Shown: positions 47,889 through 57,845, counted from the stretch's first letter. The stretch is 64,000 nt of DNA from Phocicoccus pinnipedialis (GCF_903994035.1 NZ_CAJEWB010000010.1:372001-436000); one strand, 5' to 3'. Numbers and translations: made by a program. The notes: a model not told the origin generated them from the sequence alone.

Positions 47889-49112
47889 TTAGTATGCAAG
47901 TTTGTACATTGTTTGAGCAAGTACTTCGATACCTCTAACTAGGTCGTCCATATCTGTTTCTTCTTCTATGTTGTGTGAAATACCACCGATTGACGGAACG
48001 AAAATCATTCCAGTTGGTACGAACTCTGCAAATATTTGTGCGTCATGTCCTGCACCTGATGGCATAACTTTATAGCTGTCTCCAGCGAATTCTTTTGCAG
48101 ATTCTTCAATTGTTTTGATGATTTCGTCATCCATTAACGAAGGTGATTCATCCATCCAAAGGTTGATATCTACTTCCATACCATATTTTTCAGCGACTTC
48201 TTTGATTGTTGTTTCTACAGTTTCACCAAATTTATTAAGTTCTTCTTGGTCTATGTGACGAGTATCAATCGAGAATTCAACTTCACCTGGAACTACGTTA
48301 ACTGTATTTGGTACTGGTGTAACGTGACCGAATGTTAATACAAGAGGATCACCGATTTCTTTCGCTTTACCTACTAAGTTTTGTACAATTTCAGAAAATG
48401 CAACTACTGTATCTTTACGGTAGCCCATTGGTGTAGTACCTGCATGGTTTGCTTGCCCTTTCAGGTTAATTGTGTAACGCTTTTGTCCAACAATTCCGGT
48501 AACAACACCGATTTGTTTTTTCTCTAATTCTAATACTTGACCTTGCTCAATATGAATTTCTAAGAATGCTTTAATGTCATCTCTGACTTTATCATCTGAG
48601 CGGAAATCAAATCCTGATTCTCTCATAGCGTCTACGAATTTAACGCCATCTGCATCAACGATATCTTGAACATCTTTATTATCTTGAAGATTAAAGAAGT
48701 TTTTAGAACCCCAAAATGTATATGGGAATCTACTTCCTTCTTCTTCTGCCAATGATAATACCTCAATTGAACGTTTCGGCTGACCATACTTTTCTTTTAG
48801 ATAAATTGCTGCGGTAAGCGCTGCTAAAATACCGTATTGTCCGTCTAAATGTCCTCCACGTGCTACTGTATCAATATGCGATCCTGCCATAATTGTTTCA
48901 TTTGGTTTTTCAGAACCCTCGATACGTCCTGTGATGTTACCAATACTATCTTTCTTCACTTCAAAACCATTATCCTCAAATTCTCCGATAAGGGCTTGAA
49001 CAGCTTCTCTCCACTCTGGAGAGTATAGAAGACGTGTAATACCTTTAGGTTCTAATCCTCCAAAGCCAGTAAATTTTTTATCAAGTCTTTCAAAAGTTGA
49101 ACGAATTTCCAT
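47889..49112 (-). CDS. allC: Allantoate amidohydrolase
   Basis: Hydrolyses allantoate to ureidoglycine, ammonia and CO2. M20-family metal enzyme, 407 residues from ATG 49112 (MEIRSTFERLDKKFTGFGG). Metal ligands: GSHIDT, GGHLDGQYG, LAEEEGSRFPY, HIEQG and a C-terminal His (IGGISHN). An in-frame GTG abuts the ribosome site, so ATG is preferred. First gene of the allC-allE-allD-allD-allFGH-kinase operon; a TTAGACA motif lies 102 bases upstream. Confidence 0.95.
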   Translation of the reverse strand: MEIRSTFERLDKKFTGFGGLEPKGITRLLYSPEWREAVQALIGEFEDNGFEVKKDSIGNITGRIEGSEKPNETIMAGSHIDTVARGGHLDGQYGILAALTAAIYLKEKYGQPKRSIEVLSLAEEEGSRFPYTFWGSKNFFNLQDNKDVQDIVDADGVKFVDAMRESGFDFRSDDKVRDDIKAFLEIHIEQGQVLELEKKQIGVVTGIVGQKRYTINLKGQANHAGTTPMGYRKDTVVAFSEIVQNLVGKAKEIGDPLVLTFGHVTPVPNTVNVVPGEVEFSIDTRHIDQEELNKFGETVETTIKEVAEKYGMEVDINLWMDESPSLMDDEIIKTIEESAKEFAGDSYKVMPSGAGHDAQIFAEFVPTGMIFVPSIGGISHNIEEETDMDDLVRGIEVLAQTMYKLAY

Positions 49113-49213
49113 AATTGCATTCACTCCTTTATATTGTTATATATAATTATACCCATTAATACCTTTCTATACATTGACACTTTCAACAAACACAAGGTGG
49201 TCTTTTATATACT

Positions 49214-49220
49214 TTAGACA
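49214..49220. promoter_or_regulatory. TTAGACA motif between allC and the hydrolase gene
   Basis: TTAGACA on the plus strand, 59 bases before the hydrolase start and about 70 bases upstream of a TATAAT-like box for allC that lacks a good -35 box. That arrangement suits activator control; candidate PucR site. Confidence 0.45.
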
Positions 49221-49279
49221 AAACAATGACCTTTTTCTTAAAAAAAACGATTATTATTAATTATTAAAGGAGTAATACA

Positions 49280-50086
49280 ATGTTAAAAAAAGAAATCACG
49301 ATATATGAAAGTGATAATTACAAAATAGATGCGACATATTATACTTGCCAAAATGCATCCAATGGTTTAATGATATATCTACATGGCGGAGGACTAATAT
49401 TTGGTTCTAAAGATGATCTTCCAAAAGAATACATCTCTATTTTAGTAGAGAAGTTCGATTTATTAAGTGTGAATTATCGTCTTGTTCCTGAGTCTACACT
49501 CGCTGATATACTAAAGGATTTAAAGCATATTAATGATTATATAAAAAGCAATTTTAGTGTTGATGTTTACGTTATGGGAAGAAGTGCGGGCGGATACTTG
49601 TCATATCTTTACAGTAAGCACTTTGATGTAAAAGGTTTATTTATATTATATGGATACTTCAATTTTGATCATAATGATTTTTCAAGAATTCCTGCAGATC
49701 AAAAAAAATTATCCGGTATTCTAAATGAAAGTATAGAAAAACAAAACGTAGAAACTAATGTAGTTACTGAAAAAATGCCGAATCCACGCTATCTACTCTA
49801 TCTGTATTATAGAAATAAAAACATATGGAGAAAAAAACTAGGTGTTGATCTTGATGATGATACTTATTACTTGAGTGATGAGAATTTATTACAGTTACCA
49901 CGGACATTTATAGCACACACTATTAATGATCCTGATGTTCCTTATTATTATGCGAAACATGCATCTATGATTATTCCAGAATGTCGATTAATCACTCTAG
50001 AAGGGAATCTGCATGATTTCGATAATATCATTAAGGATGAGAATTTAAACATTTATAAAGAGGCTATTGAATATCTTACAAAATAA
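49280..50086 (+). CDS. Alpha/beta hydrolase
   Basis: 268 residues of the esterase/lipase type: oxyanion motif YLHGGGLIFGS near 36, nucleophile elbow MGRSAGGYLSY near 98, likely Asp in HTINDPDVPYY and His in GNLHDF. AAAGGAG precedes the ATG. It is divergent from allC and shares the intergenic region with the TTAGACA motif. It may act on an acyl or ureido compound linked to allantoin use, but nothing in the sequence names the substrate. Confidence 0.85.
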   Translation: MLKKEITIYESDNYKIDATYYTCQNASNGLMIYLHGGGLIFGSKDDLPKEYISILVEKFDLLSVNYRLVPESTLADILKDLKHINDYIKSNFSVDVYVMGRSAGGYLSYLYSKHFDVKGLFILYGYFNFDHNDFSRIPADQKKLSGILNESIEKQNVETNVVTEKMPNPRYLLYLYYRNKNIWRKKLGVDLDDDTYYLSDENLLQLPRTFIAHTINDPDVPYYYAKHASMIIPECRLITLEGNLHDFDNIIKDENLNIYKEAIEYLTK

Positions 50087-50117
50087 AAGTAAGGAACATT
50101 ATGTTCCTTACTTTTTA
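50087..50117. terminator. Bidirectional terminator between hydrolase gene and allB
   Basis: 14-pair stem AAAAGTAAGGAACA/TGTTCCTTACTTTT with a 3-base loop between convergent genes; its 3' arm overlaps the allB stop. Confidence 0.88.
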
Positions 50118-51476
50118 AATAAATTTACCAATTTTTACATCTGATACGCCGTTTTCTAAAGAATATACCTCTGTACCTCTTACAATTGTCATAGCTACTT
50201 GAGCACCATATTCACGATCAAGGTACGGCGAAATTTTGTTTCTATATTCTAAATCCTCTGCTTTTAATACATGTGGAGAATTCGGCTTAATTAATACGAA
50301 GTCCGCGTCTTTACCAATAGCGATACTTCCTTTATCCACTAAACCAAATCGTTTAGCAACATTTGTTGCAATAACATCAGCGAACAATTTTAAAGGCATA
50401 TTTCTCTTTTGAACTGCCTCATCATAAAACATGTCAACGTTACTTTGAAGTCCTGAAATTCCACCCCATGCTTCAAAAGCGTTTTCCTTATCTTTTAAAT
50501 CTGGAGTACATGGTGAGTGATCACTTACTACCATGTCAATTTTACCATCAAAGAGTCTGTCCCACATACCAGGCATACGATCTTTTTCGCGTATTGGTGG
50601 TGAACATTTAACTACAGGGCCAATGCTATCTAATTCTTCTTTATAGAAGTATAAATAATGTGTGCATGTCTCACATGTAATGTCTACTCCCTCTTCCTGT
50701 GCTTTGACAACTAAGTCCACACCTTCAGCGCAAGCTACATGGGCAATATGAACTTTGCATCCTGTTTCTTTCGCAAAGAGAATAATTTTTTGAATTGGCT
50801 CTACCTCAGTAAATACCGGTCTAGTATCAACGTAGGCAGCGAGTGATGTTTCTCCATTTTCGTAAGCAATTTGACCTAGTTTATCTGTAATTGGAGCATT
50901 CTCAGCATGTATTGTCAGAACTTTACCAGTTTTTGCAATCTGACGCATGCCTTCATATAGTGAATAATCATCAACATTCATAAAGTCGCCGTCAATAGAG
51001 CGGTCCCCACATGTTGCTACGAATGCTTTATATGCCACGACACCTTCTTGATCAAGTTCTTGAATACCACCGTCTAAATTAAAAGGTACTAAGCCACCAT
51101 AACTATACACATCTACTGATAGTTTTCCTTGTCCGGCATCAACTTTTTTATTGAATGAATCACTATCAACAGTAGCAGGAACTTGGTTTAAAGGCATTTC
51201 CATGAATGATGTGACTCCACCTTTAGCAGATGCACGTGTCCCAGTATCGTATCCTTCCCATAGATCTCGGTATCCTCCGCCAGGCTCTGTGATGTGAACG
51301 TGGGCATCAATCATCCCTGGAGAAACTACTAGACCTTTGGCATCAATCACCTTGCCATCAGTACCTAGATCTTCTGCTATTGCTACAATTTTACCATTTG
51401 AAATTCCAACATCTACATGTTGCTCTCCTGTTTCTAAAATAACCAAACCATTTTTAATAATTGAATCAAACTTCAT
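50115..51476 (-). CDS. allB: Allantoinase
   Basis: Opens the hydantoin ring of allantoin to give allantoate. 453 residues, amidohydrolase fold with the two-metal set: DAHVHITEPG, the carboxylated Lys in VAYKAFVATCGD, TIHAENA, KVHIAHVACAEG and VVSDHSPCTP. Downstream of pucI by 50 bases, so permease and first enzyme form one operon, divergent from pucR. Confidence 0.95.
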   Translation of the reverse strand: MKFDSIIKNGLVILETGEQHVDVGISNGKIVAIAEDLGTDGKVIDAKGLVVSPGMIDAHVHITEPGGGYRDLWEGYDTGTRASAKGGVTSFMEMPLNQVPATVDSDSFNKKVDAGQGKLSVDVYSYGGLVPFNLDGGIQELDQEGVVAYKAFVATCGDRSIDGDFMNVDDYSLYEGMRQIAKTGKVLTIHAENAPITDKLGQIAYENGETSLAAYVDTRPVFTEVEPIQKIILFAKETGCKVHIAHVACAEGVDLVVKAQEEGVDITCETCTHYLYFYKEELDSIGPVVKCSPPIREKDRMPGMWDRLFDGKIDMVVSDHSPCTPDLKDKENAFEAWGGISGLQSNVDMFYDEAVQKRNMPLKLFADVIATNVAKRFGLVDKGSIAIGKDADFVLIKPNSPHVLKAEDLEYRNKISPYLDREYGAQVAMTIVRGTEVYSLENGVSDVKIGKFI

Positions 51477-51526
51477 TCTAAATCACCTTATCTTTCATTT
51501 TATATTTTTTAAATTAAATCCATTTT

Positions 51527-52990
51527 CTAAAAGAGGAATTTTTCTCCTTTATTCAAAGTTAAAACATAATATATTGCAGCTGCTGAAATAAATCCTACAA
51601 ACCAAGCAGTATCTCTAATAAATTCGAATCCAGGTAAATTACCTAATAAAGTGATAATTAATCCAGCTATTGTTGCAATATAAGCCGGTCCATTTATTCG
51701 AACTGCTGCTGTTTCAGGTTTGTTTTGATCAAAGTATAACTTCTCAATATTAATTTTTTGTTTAGCTACTTTATAGAAGTGAACAATCATTACTCCAGCA
51801 ACAGGTCCTAGTATTGATCCAATAAGACCTAGAAATACCATGATACCACCTTCACCTTGTACTAGTTTCCAAGGCATAATTAATACTGAAGCAACAGATG
51901 CTACTATTACTCCACCACGATAGGTAAGTAACTTAGGCATCAAAGCACTCAACTGGTATCCTGCTGGTATGATATTACCAGTAGCATTAGTAGAAATTGT
52001 TGTCATTAGTAATACAAAGATTGCAAAATAGATAGCCCAATCACTATCAAACTTTTCAATTATATCTAAAATATCAAAACTAGTGATTCCTAGAGAAATC
52101 GCTCCACCGACTAAAATCGCAACAGATGAAACTGCGAATAGTAAATGTGCAACAAATAATCCAGAAAATTGACCAATAATTTGAGTTTTAGTATTCTTAG
52201 AATTCTGTGTAAAATCTGCTACAGAAGCACCCGGAGCTGCCCAAACTGATAGAAATGAACTAAATACAACGAGAAAACCTATGATCGCTGGATACGTTTT
52301 ACCTGAAGTAGTAGGTACTTGATAAGCTAAGATTTCTCCAAAGCCACCTGCTGCTTTTATACCCCAAATCATCATACCACCAAACACTACATATATTAAT
52401 GGGTTTAAAATAGCTGTGAATTTATTAAGAACGCTTCCTCCACCAAATCCTATCAAGAAGTTAACTGCCCAGAAAATCATGAAAGCGATAAATATTGGAA
52501 TAGTTATTCCTAAAAATTCTCTGCCCCCTCCAATTTCTGTAAAACTTGGGAATACTTTTTTCAAAATAATCATCATTGCAATAGCACCAAAATAGGTTTG
52601 CACTCCAAACCATGCTATTCCTGCAACTACTCCACGTAATATACCTGGTAACTTGGCTCCTATATCACCATATGTGTGTCTTAAGTGCATGGCAAAAGGT
52701 ATTCCATACTTTGAACCCGCAACACCATTTACAGTCAGTAATGCTGCAATGATAAACGAGCTAAGCAATACAGCGATCATCACTTGAAGTGGCGTTAGTC
52801 CAATCATTAAAAACGTTCCAACCATTACATAGTTTGGAATGTTATGGACAGATCCCATCCATAAAGTGAAAAAGTTAAATACTGATGAATCTCTTTGCGA
52901 TTCATTCTTAGGCATGATATCTTTGTTATAACCTCGATTTTCATAAAATTTCGGGTCCTTTAAATCATGCTCGATTTGGGTATTATCCAT
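51527..52990 (-). CDS. pucI: Allantoin permease (NCS1 family, PucI type)
   Basis: Sodium- or proton-coupled importer of the NCS1 family, 487 residues, about 12 helices. Family stretches: NFFTLWMGSVHNIPNYVM, SKYGIPFAMHLRHTYGDIGA, GIAWFGVQTYFGAIA, and a C-terminal VMIVHFYKVAKQKINIEKLY. Length and context (allB next, pucR divergent) point to allantoin rather than cytosine or hydantoin, though NCS1 specificity cannot be read directly. Confidence 0.9.
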   Translation of the reverse strand: MDNTQIEHDLKDPKFYENRGYNKDIMPKNESQRDSSVFNFFTLWMGSVHNIPNYVMVGTFLMIGLTPLQVMIAVLLSSFIIAALLTVNGVAGSKYGIPFAMHLRHTYGDIGAKLPGILRGVVAGIAWFGVQTYFGAIAMMIILKKVFPSFTEIGGGREFLGITIPIFIAFMIFWAVNFLIGFGGGSVLNKFTAILNPLIYVVFGGMMIWGIKAAGGFGEILAYQVPTTSGKTYPAIIGFLVVFSSFLSVWAAPGASVADFTQNSKNTKTQIIGQFSGLFVAHLLFAVSSVAILVGGAISLGITSFDILDIIEKFDSDWAIYFAIFVLLMTTISTNATGNIIPAGYQLSALMPKLLTYRGGVIVASVASVLIMPWKLVQGEGGIMVFLGLIGSILGPVAGVMIVHFYKVAKQKINIEKLYFDQNKPETAAVRINGPAYIATIAGLIITLLGNLPGFEFIRDTAWFVGFISAAAIYYVLTLNKGEKFLF

Positions 52991-53137
52991 CCCAAATCCT
53001 CCTCTCTATATTTTTTATATATTGTATACTAGTAATACACTAGTTAAATAACTAATTTCTGTAAGAGTTGGGGTTCTTATATGACCTCCAACTTCTATCT
53101 TAATAGTACTACAAAAAAAAAAAAGATGTTTGGTATA

Positions 53138-53144
53138 TTAGACA
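53138..53144. promoter_or_regulatory. TTAGACA motif between pucI and pucR
   Basis: TTAGACA on the plus strand, 57 bases before the pucR start, in the 210-base divergent region. This region also holds an ACTAGT-AATAC-ACTAGT repeat (about 53024-53040) and a poly-A tract. Confidence 0.45.
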
Positions 53145-53200
53145 CAAATCCCTTATGTTTTTGTTCATAATGTACAATAAATCACAAAGGAGTTACAGTA

Positions 53201-54808
53201 ATGGTTACTTTCCAAGAGTTACTTAACGTAGAACATTTCTCTGCACTAAAACCTTTAAACAAAAATGCGGATTTAACAAGAGTAATAGGAAGTGCTGATA
53301 TCACTGAAACACCTGATATTAAGAGTTACGTTTCACCCAATACATTTCTCTTAACAACAGGTATATTCTTTAAAGATCACCAAGAAGGGTTAATTACGTT
53401 AATAGATGAGTTAAATAAAGTACCTATCGCAGGTCTTGGTATCAAAACAAGTAGATTCTTGAATTCAATTGACGAAAAGGTTTTACAGCATGCAGATAAG
53501 TTAAAATTTCCTATTATAGAAATTCCTGAGAATTGGAAACTTGGCCAGGCAATTCATGAAATTATTTCATATATTTCAAGTGATGAATCACAAAAGCTTT
53601 ACTTTGCATTAGAAGTTCAACAACGCATGAATAATATGCTGATTCAAGACCATAGCCTTGAAAGAATGGTCAATTCTCTTGCTAAGTTTTTAAGGTTACC
53701 TTTAATTTTAGTTAATCCTTTTTCAAAAGTTGAAGTCAAAAGTTATCAGTTTAATAATAAAAGGATGTTAGAAGAGCATTTAAGATATTTTCAAGATATA
53801 TATCTGCCTGAAAAAGATAAGAAACGTGTGAGTTTAGATGAAAAATATGCTGTTTTCGAAGTACCTGCATTAAAGTACTTTCCCTACCATTTAATAGTAA
53901 GTGATATCCAAAATATTAATTATCCTTTCAGTCTTTTAGCAATTGAACAAGCCATCAACACTTTGTCTTTTGCGATTTATAAAAACACTAAAATAAGAGC
54001 AACTGAGCAAGATGATGCTAATCTTTTTTTTAAGTCAATCATAAGAACTACGGATTCATCTCCAATAAATATGCAAAGTAACCCTGAATTCTTTGAACAC
54101 TATAACTTTATTAGATCAGACTATTATAGAGTATTTGTTTGTGGAATTGATAAACACTCTGATATAGAAAATAGTGAATATATTCAAGAAAGATATTACT
54201 TGACGTTCCAATGGCTAGAAAATGTACTTAAATCACTAGATGAAAGTATATCTATATTTGGATTTGGTGAACTTAATAAGTTCGCAATACTTTTTCAAAA
54301 GAAACATGAATACTATATACCTTACCTTAAATATTTACAGCAAGAATATAAAAGGTTCTTCAAAGAAAGCCTTTCGTTCGGTATAGGAAATGAAGTTACT
54401 GAAATTAGTCAAATAGGTTCTGCTTTTTTAGAAGCACTAGAAACCTATAACACTCATTATTCTGAAGGTAAAATGGAGTTTTTAGAAAAATATCGTACTA
54501 GAAATTTAGAAGAGCTCATGCAACTTCTTCCTTTTGATAAACTCAGACCTTTTGTCAATTATACTTTAGGAGATTTAGCATTTCCTACAAACACTAAAGA
54601 CAAGGAATTAAAAAATACTTTAAAAGTATATATGGAAAATCAGTTTGATATCACTAAGACATCAAACCTTATATATGTTCATCGCAATACAGTTAAATAC
54701 CGTATAAATAAGTGCGAAGAAATTTTAAATACTGATATCACAGATCCTAAGAAGTCTTTAGATATCCGGTTAGCTTTATTCATATCAGAAACCATTAGCT
54801 TTGAATAG
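53201..54808 (+). CDS. pucR: PucR family transcriptional regulator
   Basis: 535 residues: an N-terminal PucR ligand domain (MVTFQELLNVEHFSALKPLN; VSPNTFLLTTGIFFKDHQEG), a middle region like the degenerate GGDEF domain of CdaR-type regulators, and a C-terminal helix-turn-helix (ITKTSNLIYVHRNTVKYRIN). PucR of B. subtilis turns on purine catabolism in response to allantoin-related compounds. Divergent from pucI-allB. The best candidate reader of the TTAGACA sites. Confidence 0.93.
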   Translation: MVTFQELLNVEHFSALKPLNKNADLTRVIGSADITETPDIKSYVSPNTFLLTTGIFFKDHQEGLITLIDELNKVPIAGLGIKTSRFLNSIDEKVLQHADKLKFPIIEIPENWKLGQAIHEIISYISSDESQKLYFALEVQQRMNNMLIQDHSLERMVNSLAKFLRLPLILVNPFSKVEVKSYQFNNKRMLEEHLRYFQDIYLPEKDKKRVSLDEKYAVFEVPALKYFPYHLIVSDIQNINYPFSLLAIEQAINTLSFAIYKNTKIRATEQDDANLFFKSIIRTTDSSPINMQSNPEFFEHYNFIRSDYYRVFVCGIDKHSDIENSEYIQERYYLTFQWLENVLKSLDESISIFGFGELNKFAILFQKKHEYYIPYLKYLQQEYKRFFKESLSFGIGNEVTEISQIGSAFLEALETYNTHYSEGKMEFLEKYRTRNLEELMQLLPFDKLRPFVNYTLGDLAFPTNTKDKELKNTLKVYMENQFDITKTSNLIYVHRNTVKYRINKCEEILNTDITDPKKSLDIRLALFISETISFE

Positions 54809-54843
54809 ACGAATAAATTTTAATGTACATTATACAAACATAA

Positions 54844-54876
54844 AAAAATCATTGTTCATTATGAACAATGATTTTT
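54844..54876 (+). terminator. Terminator after pucR
   Basis: Perfect 16-pair stem AAAAATCATTGTTCAT/ATGAACAATGATTTTT around one central base; the last pairs near the centre would open to form the loop. Confidence 0.85.
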
Positions 54877-54929
54877 ATTATTATTTAAACTATTATTAAT
54901 GGAGAAATTAAATATAGGAGGTCGACATT

Positions 54930-56168
54930 ATGTCACAAGGTGTACAAAACAACAATTATTATAAGAAAATAATTGTAGCACTTGTACTTGGTTGGGTTGC
55001 AATCTGGATTTACAGAACAATTCTGACTCCAATTTATCCACAAATACAAGCAGCGCTTGGAGATGTTTCTCAAAGTCAAATCGGGTTGATCGCATCATGT
55101 TATTTCTTTGCATATACAGGTATGCAAATTCCATCAGGATTTTTAGTTGATAAGTTCGGTCAAAAAACAGTATTAATCCCGGCATTTATTGGATTCGCAT
55201 TAGCAACTTTCATTATCGGAACTTCAACTGGAATTACACAAGTTTACATCGGCTCTATCTTAGCAGGTATTTCAACGGGGTGTTACTACGGTTCAGCGTT
55301 CTCGCTTTCTGCGAAACATGTCCCACAGCACTTCAAGAGTACAGCAAACGCAATAATCAACTCAGGTTCTGCACTTGGTATGGTTATCGGTTTAATTGGT
55401 TCATCTGTTCTTGTAGGTGCTTTAGATATCCAGTGGAACTTCATGCTTTACGGTGCAGGTATCCTTATCTTAGCTGTAACAGCAGTATTCTTCTTCTTAA
55501 TAAGAAATGACAAACAAGATGAAGTAACTACTGAACAGGTTACAACGACTGAAGTACTAGAAGATGATTCCAATGTAGCAGTTAAATTATTTACACCAGC
55601 TCACTTAGTAACTTACTTTACATACTTCGCGGTATGTTACGGTTACTATATGATTGTTACTTGGTTACCAGCATTCTTAGTAGACGAAAAAGGGTTCGCT
55701 CAAGGTTCAGTGGGTTATGTAGCAGCAATCGTAGCAGTAACAGCTATTCCAGGAGCTTTATTCTTTTCAAGATTTGTAGATAAGAACCCTGGTAAACGTA
55801 ATATAACAATCGTAATGTTATTACTCGCAGCAGCAATTACTATTGGTTTAACTGTATTTTCTCCTAACCCATGGGTATTATACGTTGCATTAGTGTTATA
55901 CGGCTTCCTTGGTAAACTTGCAATTGACCCTGTGTTAATTACTTTTGTATCAGATTCTGTACCGCACTCTAAAGTTGCAAAAGCACTCACTATTTTTAAC
56001 ACATTCGGTATGGCGTCATCAATTGTTGCTCCTTGGTTGACTGGTTATATTGGAGATACAACGGGTTCTAAAGTATTAGGATTTTACATTGGATCTGGAC
56101 TTCTACTCGTAGCAGTAGTTCTATTCTTCCTTGTAGTAGCTTCAAGAAAAAATCAAGTAGCTAACTAA
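54930..56168 (+). CDS. MFS transporter
   Basis: 412 residues, 12 helices with a charged central loop (KQDEVTTEQVTTTEVLEDDS). RTILTPIYPQIQAAL and GMQIPSGFLVDKFGQKTVLI place it near organic anion carriers of the MFS. AGGAGG precedes the ATG. It is bounded by terminators on both sides. A second carrier of similar type lies at 57937-59226. Substrate unknown; a ureide or carboxylate from purine breakdown is a reasonable guess. Confidence 0.85.
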   Translation: MSQGVQNNNYYKKIIVALVLGWVAIWIYRTILTPIYPQIQAALGDVSQSQIGLIASCYFFAYTGMQIPSGFLVDKFGQKTVLIPAFIGFALATFIIGTSTGITQVYIGSILAGISTGCYYGSAFSLSAKHVPQHFKSTANAIINSGSALGMVIGLIGSSVLVGALDIQWNFMLYGAGILILAVTAVFFFLIRNDKQDEVTTEQVTTTEVLEDDSNVAVKLFTPAHLVTYFTYFAVCYGYYMIVTWLPAFLVDEKGFAQGSVGYVAAIVAVTAIPGALFFSRFVDKNPGKRNITIVMLLLAAAITIGLTVFSPNPWVLYVALVLYGFLGKLAIDPVLITFVSDSVPHSKVAKALTIFNTFGMASSIVAPWLTGYIGDTTGSKVLGFYIGSGLLLVAVVLFFLVVASRKNQVAN

Positions 56169-56174
56169 CATCTT

Positions 56175-56210
56175 AAAAATAGTAAAGATATTAATATCTT
56201 TACTATTTTT
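56175..56210 (+). terminator. Terminator after the first MFS gene
   Basis: 16-pair stem AAAAATAGTAAAGATA/TATCTTTACTATTTTT with a short loop and T run. Confidence 0.88.
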
Positions 56211-56232
56211 TTAATATTCATTCATGAAAACG

Positions 56233-56261
56233 GTTTAAATTTAATAGTATTTTGCTATAAT
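56233..56261 (+). promoter_or_regulatory. Extended -10 promoter of the SLC13-type gene
   Basis: TGCTATAAT (TATAAT at 56256-56261) with a weak GTTTAA 17 bases upstream. Confidence 0.55.
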
Positions 56262-56306
56262 ACCTCTATCCTTATAATTACACTTTAATCAATTAGGAGG
56301 GTTTAT

Positions 56307-57809
56307 ATGACATCACATACTGAAAACATGCAATTATCCGTTCCGAAACTAATTGGCTTAATACTTGGACCATTATTATTTGTTTTAACGCTCTTATTCA
56401 TGAATGCTTCTGAAGAGTTGTCAAATCAGGCAATCTTTGTACTTGCAACTACACTATGGATAGCAGTATAGTGGATCACTGAACCGATACCGATTCCTGC
56501 GACATCGCTTATGCCACTTGTGTTATTTCCACTTGGGGGAGTAATGGACGCAGGTCAAACTGCAGCAAACTATGGTGCTGACATCATCTTCCTATTCTTA
56601 GGTGGGTTTATGCTTGCAATCGCAATGGAACGTTGGAACTTACATACACGTGTTGCATTAAACATTATTAATGTAATTGGCACAACAACATCAAGAATTA
56701 TCTTAGGGTTTATGCTTGCAACAGCTATCATGAGTATGTTCGTATCTAACACTGCAGCTGTTATGATCATGATTCCAATCGGACTCGCTTTGATCTTAGA
56801 AGCTGAAAGTTTAGTTGGTAACGACAACAACAAAGTTATTAGAAAGTTTGAAAAAGTACTTGTACTTGCAATCGGTTATGCTGGTACAATCGGAGGATTA
56901 GGTACACTTATTGGTACCCCTCCACTCATTATTCTTTCGGGACAAATGCAAGAGATGTTCGCATTCGAAATTAACTTTGCAAAATGGATGATGGTCGGTA
57001 TTCCAGTTGTAATTATTCTTTTAATTTTATCTTGGTTATATCTTACAATCTTTGTATTCAAATCAGATTTGAAGGAATTACCGGGTGGTAAGGAAACGAT
57101 TCAAAATGAACTTAAACAACTAGGTAAAATGACTATGGAAGAGATCACTGTTCTTGTTGTCTTTTTCTTAGCTGCATTGCTCTGGATTGTTAGAGGTTTC
57201 GTTTCAGATATCCAACTATTCTCACTCGTACAAGACGGGACGATCGCCATATTTATTACGGTTTTATTATTCATCTTGCCTGCAAGATCAAAAGGTGGAA
57301 ATATTTTAGACTGGTCAGTAGCAAAAGACGTACCTTGGGGCGTATTATTACTCTTTGGTGGAGGTCTTACAATTGCAAAAGCAATCACAGAATCTAGCCT
57401 CGATGTTTGGTTATCTGCGCAACTTGTTATGGTTAAAGGCTTACCAATTATATTGATTGTTGCAATTGTCTCACTGTTTGTGTTGATGTTGACTGAGATT
57501 ACGTCCAACACAGCAACAGCGACAATGATACTGCCTTTGCTTGGAGCTCTGGCAATTACATTAGACGTACATCCAATGATTCTTATGGCACCAGCAGCAA
57601 TGGCTGCAAACTGTGCATTTATGTTGCCAGTAGGAACACCACCAAATGCAATTGTATTTGGTACTGGAAAAGTGGCAATCAAAGATATGGTGTCTGTTGG
57701 ATTCTGGCTGAACATCATTGCTTGGATTGTAATTGTAATCGTTGCAATTGTATTGTTACCAATTGTATTCAATTTCGATATCTCACCATTCCCATCAACA
57801 TTTAAATAA
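56307..57809 (+). pseudogene. SLC13/DASS-type carrier interrupted by one amber codon
   Basis: Reading from ATG 56307, which has AGGAGGG upstream, the frame covers 501 codons of a divalent anion:sodium symporter but codon 55 (56469-56471) is TAG. The stop falls inside the conserved LWIAV-x-WITEPIPIPATSLMP stretch, where the family has Trp; one G-to-A change of TGG explains it. The rest is intact: SNTAAVMIMIPIGLALI, GTLIGTPPLIIL, SNTATATMILPL and MLPVGTPPNAIVFGTG. The ATG at 56511 has no ribosome site. So it is a very recent null allele, a sequencing error or, less likely, a read-through gene. Substrate class: dicarboxylates or sulfate. Confidence 0.88.
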
Positions 57810-57817
57810 GTTATTTT

Positions 57818-57845
57818 AAACCTTCTGACATATGTCAGAAGGTTT
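57818..57845 (+). terminator. Terminator after the SLC13-type gene
   Basis: 28-base perfect palindrome AAACCTTCTGACAT/ATGTCAGAAGGTTT followed by five more Ts. Confidence 0.88.

Noticed and set aside
53024-53040. ACTAGT-AATAC-ACTAGT repeat in the pucI-pucR region as the PucR site
   Set aside because: It is not found upstream of the other allantoin operons, unlike TTAGACA; kept only as a local oddity.
56511-57809. SLC13-type gene starting at ATG 56511
   Set aside because: This ATG is only the first Met after the amber codon. It lacks a ribosome site and would miss the first membrane helices, while a good start lies at 56307.
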